13,096 nucleotides of DNA from Chloroflexota bacterium. GTDB taxonomy: Bacteria > Chloroflexota > UBA6077 > CF-72. Of the stretch, positions 10,501 to 13,096 are shown in pieces (within the stretch, counting starts at the first letter, position 1; each line of letters opens with the position of its first letter). Below the pieces are notes generated by a model. It was given only the letters and a program-made list of their open reading frames with translations. It had not been told where the DNA came from and did no database searches. Position numbers and translations under genes: made by a program. The stretch is from positions 1 to 13,096 of the forward strand of contig JAFAWJ010000059.1 in NCBI GenBank assembly GCA_019242065.1, in the 5' to 3' direction.

Positions 10501-13096
10501 AGATCGAGCCTCATCGAGAACGAGAAATGCACGGTGAAGAAGACGATCGTGAGGTTGGCCTCGACCTGGACCTCAACCGTAAACCTCAGGTCGATGGCCT
10601 CGTATGCCTCGGCGATCAGCGTGAGCCGCGCCAACGCCAGGATGCTGACCTCGACCTTGATGATCTCCAGGTCGATGCTGCCGTACAGCTTGCCGACGAG
10701 CGCGGCCGTGCCGTCGATAGAGTAGAAAAGCTCCGTGGGCTGGGAGCGGTCTGTCGGCTGGAACCATGCCAGCGCGCCTTCCAGGATCGCTTCGAACGTC
10801 AGTGTCGCCTCGGCCTTGAGCGGCCCCTTGTCGAACGTGCGTCCAAGTCCGACCGAGAGTGCCAGGCCGAATTCGATGACCGGATTGAAGGCGCCATTCG
10901 TAATCTGCGGCACCCTGGTCGACGTCTGCCCGTCGAGCAACGCGAAATAGAAGCCGCCGTAGCCAATGAATGGTCCGGCTTGTACGCAGAACGAGCGCGA
11001 GAAGTCGCCGGCGACCGGGAAGCCGAAGTCCAGCCGGAAGTTGCCGTTGGTGTAGATGTCGATGTCGACGATGGGCAGGGTGACGGAGACTGCCCCGAAC
11101 TGCATCTGGCGGAACTTCTCGGGCAGCGTCAGCTCGATCTGGTACACACCCAGCGTGTCGCTGATGCGTCGGTACAGAATCTCGAATTCGAGTCCGGCGA
11201 GCGACTTCACTTTCTCGCCGCTGAGCGCGATGCGGATGCCGTAGAGGACCGGATCGTCGAACACGATCTCGATCCGCACGGCTCCCATCAAGGTGATGTC
11301 CAGGCCGATGAGCCAGTTGCCAGTGCCGGTGAACGCGAGTCCGCTGCCCGGGCCAGAGTCGAGGAACTCGCGTTCGAGCGCCGCGATGACGTCCGTGATC
11401 GTCGCGGGCGCCGTCGCACTGGTGAAGCCATAGTTCTGGCCGATGCCGAGGAACGCCAGGTCGACGAGCGGCGGCGACGCCGCGGGCGGAGTTGGAGCCG
11501 GATCGTTGAGCAGGTCCCAACCCACCGGCTCGGCCGGCAGGCCCACGAACGATCCGTCCACCGAGATCGCAACGCTGGCGGCGCCATCGGCGGCGGTGCC
11601 GTACGTCAGCGTCACGCTGTTCAGGCTTGCAAAGCCAAGATCGAGCCCGATGCGCGCCGAGACGGCCACGGTGCTCTTCTTGAGGTCGGCAATCAGTGAG
11701 ACGCCGTCAAGGCTGACGGACGACAGCGCGTCCCAGGGAGGCGAAAGCGTGAAGCCCAGGTCGGGAACGACCAGGCTCACCAGCTCGTCGATGACGCCGC
11801 CGACAGTCACGCCGGTGAGCGTGACCGTCAGTGTGTCGGTCTCCGCCTTCGAATCAATGGCGCGTACCGCGCGCAAGGTCGCGCCGCGGAATGCGATCGT
11901 GTACGTCAGGTTGGTGTCGTCCGGGCCAAACCGATACGCGACGGAAGCCTCGAATTTAAAGACGGTCAGCGTGCCGGACACATTTCCCGTGTAGGTGCGC
12001 ACAGCCGGTTGCTTCGTCGTGTCGAGCTCGGAGGCAAGGTCGAGCGCCGCCCTGATCGACAACGCCTCACCCCCGTTCGGAGCAAGATTCCACGTGGCCC
12101 CGCCTTTGACCGAGTACGCGTACGTTCCGGTGTCCAGTTTGAGCTGTATGCCGTCGAACTGCGTCGGCAACAGCGGCCCGACGACCCAGCTTGCATCCCC
12201 AAATCGGCTGGCGAGCGTTTGAGTGCTGGCCGGCTTCGTCTGGGTGAGGCTGAGCGCCCAACCCGCACCCTTCGCGTCACGCGCCGCTTCCGCGGTCATG
12301 TCGAGCGGCGACGACATGGTCGCGTCGAGTGTCAACGGCGCGGTGTTGGACGTGCGCTCGAATGAGACGTTGACCGTGTCCAGCTCAAAGACCGGGCCGA
12401 CCGGTGGGAGCTCGATCTTCCAGGCGGTCGAGACGCCCAGCTTCAGAGAAAACGTCTGCTTCTTCTTGTCGGCCTTGAGCTCGAATTCGTCGATGTCGAG
12501 CTTCTCGAGACCGAATGACTCCGCGGGAAATGGAATGCCCGCGACGCCGAGGAACTGGTCGATCAGCTTCAACAGGTTCGCGTGCGTGTCCTGCTTCAAC
12601 CGGACCTCGAGCGTCTGATCCGGCAGCTTCACCTCGACCACGGAGGTCAGCGGGGGTGGGTCGCCGCTGCCAACCGAGAATTCACCCTGGATGGTGAGCG
12701 CGGGCTCCCACTTTTGCGTCTTGTCGTTGTACGTCACGCCGAGCGGCACCGATCCGGCGTCGACGACGAGAGCGCCGCTGATGATCGTCCAGGAAGTCTT
12801 TGCTTTCAGCGACACCGTTGCCGCGATTGCCGTGATCCCGCCATCTTTGCCGCTCCTGGCGCTGAAGGTCAGACCGCTCAGGGTGAGCTGCGGAAGCTGC
12901 AGGTCCGTTGGCATCATCTGGCCGAGTCCACCCCCCGGCACCAGGTTGTCGAGCGCGTCGATGCCTGGAATGTCGAATGGCGGAATAGCCAGGGCGAACG
13001 TGTACGGCGGCTTTGAAAGATCGGAGCTGATCGGCACGTCCGTCGACAGCTTCACGACCGCTCCGAGGGTTGCACTCGGAGGCGACGCGACGAGGT
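1596..13096 (-). CDS. Giant multidomain LysM-repeat protein with dispersed GPTG triplets (5' end possibly outside window)
   Basis: This is one uninterrupted frame of 3,819 codons from a GTG at 13055, with TGA at 1598-1596. I recognise no named enzyme. Residues 1 to about 855 are alternating beta strands; they include the segments [17 protein letters not shown] and [16 protein letters not shown] and look like the N-terminal region of very large bacterial LysM-type proteins (a DUF6603-like assignment is possible but unverified). A basic linker follows, then LysM-like clusters at about residues 1189-1586, 2321-2789 and 3127-3289. Beta-rich spacers lie between them, and an unnamed region of about 530 residues ends the protein. 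Short collagen-type triplets are scattered from about residue 1000 onward. No signal peptide or clear membrane segment is seen, though the true N-terminus is uncertain because the frame stays open to 13096. GTG 13055 has GGAG five bases upstream. The stop overlaps the next gene's ATG. A structural or cell-envelope-binding role is inferred from the LysM modules. Confidence 0.9.
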   Translation of the reverse strand, partial: LVASPPSATLGAVVKLSTDVPISSDLSKPPYTFALAIPPFDIPGIDALDNLVPGGGLGQMMPTDLQLPQLTLSGLTFSARSGKDGGITAIAATVSLKAKTSWTIISGALVVDAGSVPLGVTYNDKTQKWEPALTIQGEFSVGSGDPPPLTSVVEVKLPDQTLEVRLKQDTHANLLKLIDQFLGVAGIPFPAESFGLEKLDIDEFELKADKKKQTFSLKLGVSTAWKIELPPVGPVFELDTVNVSFERTSNTAPLTLDATMSSPLDMTAEAARDAKGAGWALSLTQTKPASTQTLASRFGDASWVVGPLLPTQFDGIQLKLDTGTYAYSVKGGATWNLAPNGGEALSIRAALDLASELDTTKQPAVRTYTGNVSGTLTVFKFEASVAYRFGPDDTNLTYTIAFRGATLRAVRAIDSKAETDTLTVTLTGVTVGGVIDELVSLVVPDLGFTLSPPWDALSSVSLDGVSLIADLKKSTVAVSARIGLDLGFASLNSVTLTYGTAADGAASVAISVDGSFVGLPAEPVGWDLLNDPAPTPPAASPPLVDLAFLGIGQNYGFTSATAPATITDVIAALEREFLDSGPGSGLAFTGTGNWLIGLDITLMGAVRIEIVFDDPVLYGIRIALSGEKVKSLAGLEFEILYRRISDTLGVYQIELTLPEKFRQMQFGAVSVTLPIVDIDIYTNGNFRLDFGFPVAGDFSRSFCVQAGPFIGYGGFYFALLDGQTSTRVPQITNGAFNPVIEFGLALSVGLGRTFDKGPLKAEATLTFEAILEGALAWFQPTDRSQPTELFYSIDGTAALVGKLYGSIDLEIIKVEVSILALARLTLIAEAYEAIDLRFTVEVQVEANLTIVFFTVHFSFSMRLDLSTTIGSGSSPPWIAASRDAHQHALFAASRNGHQSLLRQQRTRHLPRRLGTARLLSLDQNGSFASNGIDWTPVAVFPNSAIRPIRVRSGPALTVAQANGQPSMQRIVAAFFVDNGIHASATSARQLLRVAARDSSFDQLAAGVLRWSFAAAGVTGLTGPASPGGPNTPRVTALAVEQLLEYLATETNREAAFAYDNVAGPSGFLARNYVAGFEPARNGPTGQPGTVFPIPAQFVITPSAGRPVQLWNTARVGATYRQSFETYYDQLRVKATDASQAATSTANRQLRAARGFTHAASLPSVGADGTTPLSAVVFGDYFAILARAALQSVDDLLKAYPHVATRTDSLASLAHDFGGQDVITLHAGRGDTLASVAASLGIAPQVVERANPRPDGPTSLAAFARLHEPLSAGAQIQVPAGPTVGTIATANQDYPLAAGINLTIPNVLAQVAAGETIRTLAQTFGFTGPTGGAPNGPAALFSGPVGSRNAASAGVLRSGATLGIPRIVYPVQPDDVTAPTDPLNRVGAMYYVRGGGPLGATASQLVPWYMQQIAATGATGPSGNAAYVVPIASLVDGLPHKTGSTTFTPRDANDTIEHVAQYFTLIELAEVRPRAYSDFVAGITWQGPLQPGTQLTIPAPLPYGVGAGDSLSSLAARFSAGVNGVMTVPALVDRNVNDDVLRPLAVVEVPPFATTIQPADTLATIARRYDLTVEDLADGIATVPGIFVGPTGATMTIPDLASRDVDDLLEDMTSLGKLNQLASTVSRFLLNGMRVAPVTGGNEPWQPSAGLYDVVGQQFAPAPGASFALNFAAGQAAPWIRFYNSPSGPSGPTSSAIDVPLSAAFLNENAPSTNFVPQITYGPTGMTAYADVAVRYATPNAAHWQSATGPTFPGPTAHAPVTRQPSLWFFSPSLLQVTSSVHGATGSTGPFELVTAPRTSAPSATSRSTEIGQYAFGTAVELRIQRVLGEDGAPIPHRYLLIGADETGRELLLAAWQFAATRPDARDRIYLLYPPSGGTNSSGFASDALGEDVFVLRTNLSTVTHPNRALFRASLGANEDRYQASIRQPAAFMQCVWEASVTGSGGFYLEYVNRDGNGFPDALFADGPEARIRLVYLSAEQGTGSAPNRNLFAYNNCAVVGDNVDAASTSLFVQRMGNDVPTRRVSAIPAGMVGFELARVNPNSETNPVARTGSLYHVLSYRVDDNQFFRQSNVSAPIGPATATGATGEWRYHAIVPVAQFGVVNDAPATPGGLPPAAQNPYAGITAPTGPGGFPRLSSTQLNLAFHDVFGNALGASGSVGPVAVPFGYIDDLVSVAAWPGAGSAYRFAPTGPTGIALEVELSLDTARSIASPSLPFATAAASAAADAARYASIFYQVQQRDLAFALESNLGSPSLQGPALKGPLSAFVTKAKVFVDAAASLVGVTGQAAAGATFGGYASTYAVTPGALAEANSAAELTAVFAAQGTRPLEVVQPAIVAAPPGHTLVSLADAAGANFTVNQIAANNATAPLRAGVTLVGIVPLDVAVEPTLAAAAAASDSAIYFAYVDATGVQRETGLVMDNWTVAGLIATGVTVTVGAISRTTSSPTSLADFFAQFQGQGSPVGRGAFAQAAATVPGLVAPTIKSLVSTTYVVPPPIVRAPYQPKPSTLAGLVSLGLGTLDELATANQTIADLFVAGTPILIGTESVSIPPHVDTLADFAHHARVSLAQFGTVNATRPLVASAKLGVPNLTALPANGTGWAGYTPAASDSLQTIAARFTAPVQNDLVAGLNRYLRGILTPGTITIGQRPYSITADDSLDTLFARVGGAFSTFVTAIAQSRGLFATNAAVIVPGPPSRSPASASATADTFGIQGGVLALFEANRSLRGFLRPQPALQLAFPTGPGTPPVNVTISVGANDTLDTLVRRLGDEQQLQVDLDLLSQVAATSPGLITGSPFLLPPNPTLLECTLAPIIPPPGGSPTQFPITTTISMTRAPELIAPDFVNRDSAVQSVSSSVSAAAFARGATGPAAAGTLRTFATQFEKAFAAYRLKCAVGESASGSGTDRAALFAMNFGPSGIADLTIAADRPAFYGLPPVSTSLISGTYPVVPYGASGASGPLGPTAIQHFEGADPQTWLRTFLAATDLVLSGAYAVPAYLTPGPTGVVGQSYDTIVAAKASIASKLSSAIEPILDGTYLGASGQARDALYQQMLQQLESAYQTTAVVQYPVSVNAAVSPNGATWPRLFGPVVNPPYQLPNGTPGPVGLNAFATGLSIDPSYLALVVGGQRGLLEPGSTLTYAQKTHTIVAGDTLASVAGALGVTFPGPTGRDGAWWTNTWVPFVESPSGIGAQPSMLSTTPLPVTRIVRNVTAGEPFAAPAAFFGDPIAFGRANQNVGALLVPNQVIVLGSGRRYTTTGSPNETIARIAATVGATIDDVIAALESQVPPILLRAQTLRGAVLTTDFTLSSAKIALTSAGQAYLTFLLSVADEHAARTQFLSTRFAPTDLEYDISAVPGAGNYESSKWLRLVIPPGDDFLPGTRMPQTQVPIPLRVYPPPPILTANAGTADVASATTIPDAKLWTYSFDVLRADAPQDEDHLAVSLYRSTRHQAVNRFGALSRGLIAALAQFGVAWPQLSDDLAQLPVAPGPRTDGAVQAFAFYADAIARALGPAGPFRGAQPTADTDLAERYEFLATRAPGVELTRLALVSSATGPGASFPPPWPTIALVGPTGITAPLTGPVGASGATAVYQYPPGYAADERLTHRYWFEHRDVARNERAAGGAFVTRNAGLISSGPLGASGPTGAYPTNSSFVYQTPLVEFVEQLIPSLSCGAAIDLSAGVRQPLPLQQYIVDMLNAVVSNAVADNRSAHWIELVCSYAFSTSGTDDGVFATIPLGLRPTPINGLLSSEFGQYASDLANAVTQALPPGARGAAGKRISFALRLFTSVPDPTGDGTSQFTPILSFDNLFIPAQMIAGWPASLGAGASIHPGDRA
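1606..1610 (-). promoter_or_regulatory. Ribosome binding site of the collagen-like gene
   Basis: GGAGA on the minus strand lies six bases before ATG 1599, inside the end of the giant gene. It supports ATG 1599 over an upstream in-frame start at 1650. Confidence 0.6.
3190..3675 (-). repeat. LysM-like module cluster C (about 3 copies)
   Basis: The first copy, [18 protein letters not shown], is the most canonical LysM start in the protein and is followed by an inserted [10 protein letters not shown] second copy begins at [15 protein letters not shown] and closes with [19 protein letters not shown] third reads [21 protein letters not shown]. Downstream the protein passes into its C-terminal region of about 530 residues without further LysM modules. 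Confidence 0.75.
4690..6095 (-). repeat. LysM-like module cluster B (about 6 degenerate copies)
   Basis: The central cluster includes [90 protein letters not shown] and a very worn copy around 4850-4975 ([21 protein letters not shown]). Recurrent '[15 protein letters not shown]'-type strings match the N...L..G..I part of LysM. Unlike cluster A, it is almost free of collagen-type triplets. Confidence 0.7.
8298..9490 (-). repeat. LysM-like module cluster A (about 6 degenerate copies)
   Basis: Successive segments show the LysM pattern xxGDTLxxIAxxF...LxxxN...LxxGxxIxIP. Examples are [73 protein letters not shown] and [19 protein letters not shown]. The C-terminal halves read as [30 protein letters not shown] and GATMTIPDL. 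Known LysM modules are about 45-residue folds that bind N-acetylglucosamine-containing polymers such as peptidoglycan. The copies here are divergent and some carry long insertions, including GPTG triplets, so binding activity is not assured. Confidence 0.8.
10335..10465 (-). other. Basic, His-rich interdomain linker in the giant protein
   Basis: Directly after the N-terminal beta block the protein passes through a low-complexity stretch including [20 protein letters not shown] and then [18 protein letters not shown]. It is strongly basic, rich in His, Gln and Arg, and lacks the strand pattern on either side. This marks a domain boundary at about residues 864-907 and could be exposed to proteases. 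Cleavage is inference only. Confidence 0.55.
10490..13055 (-). other. N-terminal beta-strand-rich domain of the giant protein
   Basis: Residues 1 to about 855 of the giant protein alternate polar and hydrophobic residues over long stretches, for example [18 protein letters not shown] and [20 protein letters not shown], which predicts extended beta structure. Near the end, a run of hydrophobic strands (residues around 800-845, such as [18 protein letters not shown]) is the most apolar part. No catalytic motif is visible. The block contains none of the GPTG-type triplets that litter the rest of the protein; its only similar string is PVGPVF near 12385-12400. It therefore looks like a module of different origin or under different constraint. 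Family membership is unresolved; a profile search would settle it. Confidence 0.6.
13056..13096 (-). other. Open frame upstream of the giant gene's GTG, coding or leader undecided
   Basis: The frame of the giant protein continues without a stop from GTG 13055 to the window edge, reading [14 protein letters not shown] before KLSTDV. No ATG, GTG or TTG lies in frame in these 41 bases. GGAG at 13064-13061, five bases before GTG 13055, is a fair ribosome binding site. Both a start at 13055 and a start outside the window are compatible with the sequence. Confidence 0.5.

Noticed and set aside
1596..13055. Contractile injection or phage tail module
   Set aside because: LysM and collagen-like triplets occur in phage tail proteins, but no sheath, tube, baseplate, tape-measure or ATPase gene is in the window.

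Overview
The window is a GC-rich (roughly two-thirds G+C by eye) bacterial segment. It is coding on the minus strand over essentially its whole length. It reads right to left as a tight four-gene set: a giant multidomain protein (about 3,800 residues), a collagen-like Gly-X-Y protein (237 residues), an unrecognised 233-residue protein, and the first 63 codons of a family 2-type glycosyltransferase that runs off the left edge. Each junction is a 4-base stop/start overlap (ATGA, ATGA, GTGA), so there is no intergenic DNA. The genes almost certainly share one transcript and are translationally coupled. No tRNA, rRNA, insertion sequence, CRISPR array, promoter or terminator is visible. The host cannot be named from sequence; high G+C and a giant LysM-type protein would fit a free-living soil-type bacterium, but that is inference.

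The giant gene fills 1596-13096. Its product has an N-terminal block of about 855 residues rich in alternating beta strands. A short basic, His-rich linker follows. The remaining two-thirds carries three clusters of degenerate LysM-like modules (about 14 in all), separated by beta-rich regions I cannot name, and ends in a C-terminal region of about 530 residues. The reading frame stays open to the right edge of the window, so its true start may lie outside.

The most unusual signal is that short collagen-type tripeptide runs (GPTG, GPSGPTG, GATGPSG and similar) are scattered through the giant protein at about 25 places. They are absent from its first 1,000 or so residues and nearly absent from the central LysM cluster. 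The next gene encodes a continuous 45-triplet array of the same Gly-Pro-Thr/Ser/Ala chemistry. The gene after the 233-residue protein begins a glycosyltransferase. In collagen-like glycoproteins such as BclA of Bacillus anthracis, the Thr of GPT triplets is O-glycosylated. A testable reading is therefore that the operon makes a large surface or extracellular assembly whose GPT sites, both dispersed and in the array, are decorated by the downstream enzyme or bind one another. The sequence shows the co-occurrence; the joint function is inference.
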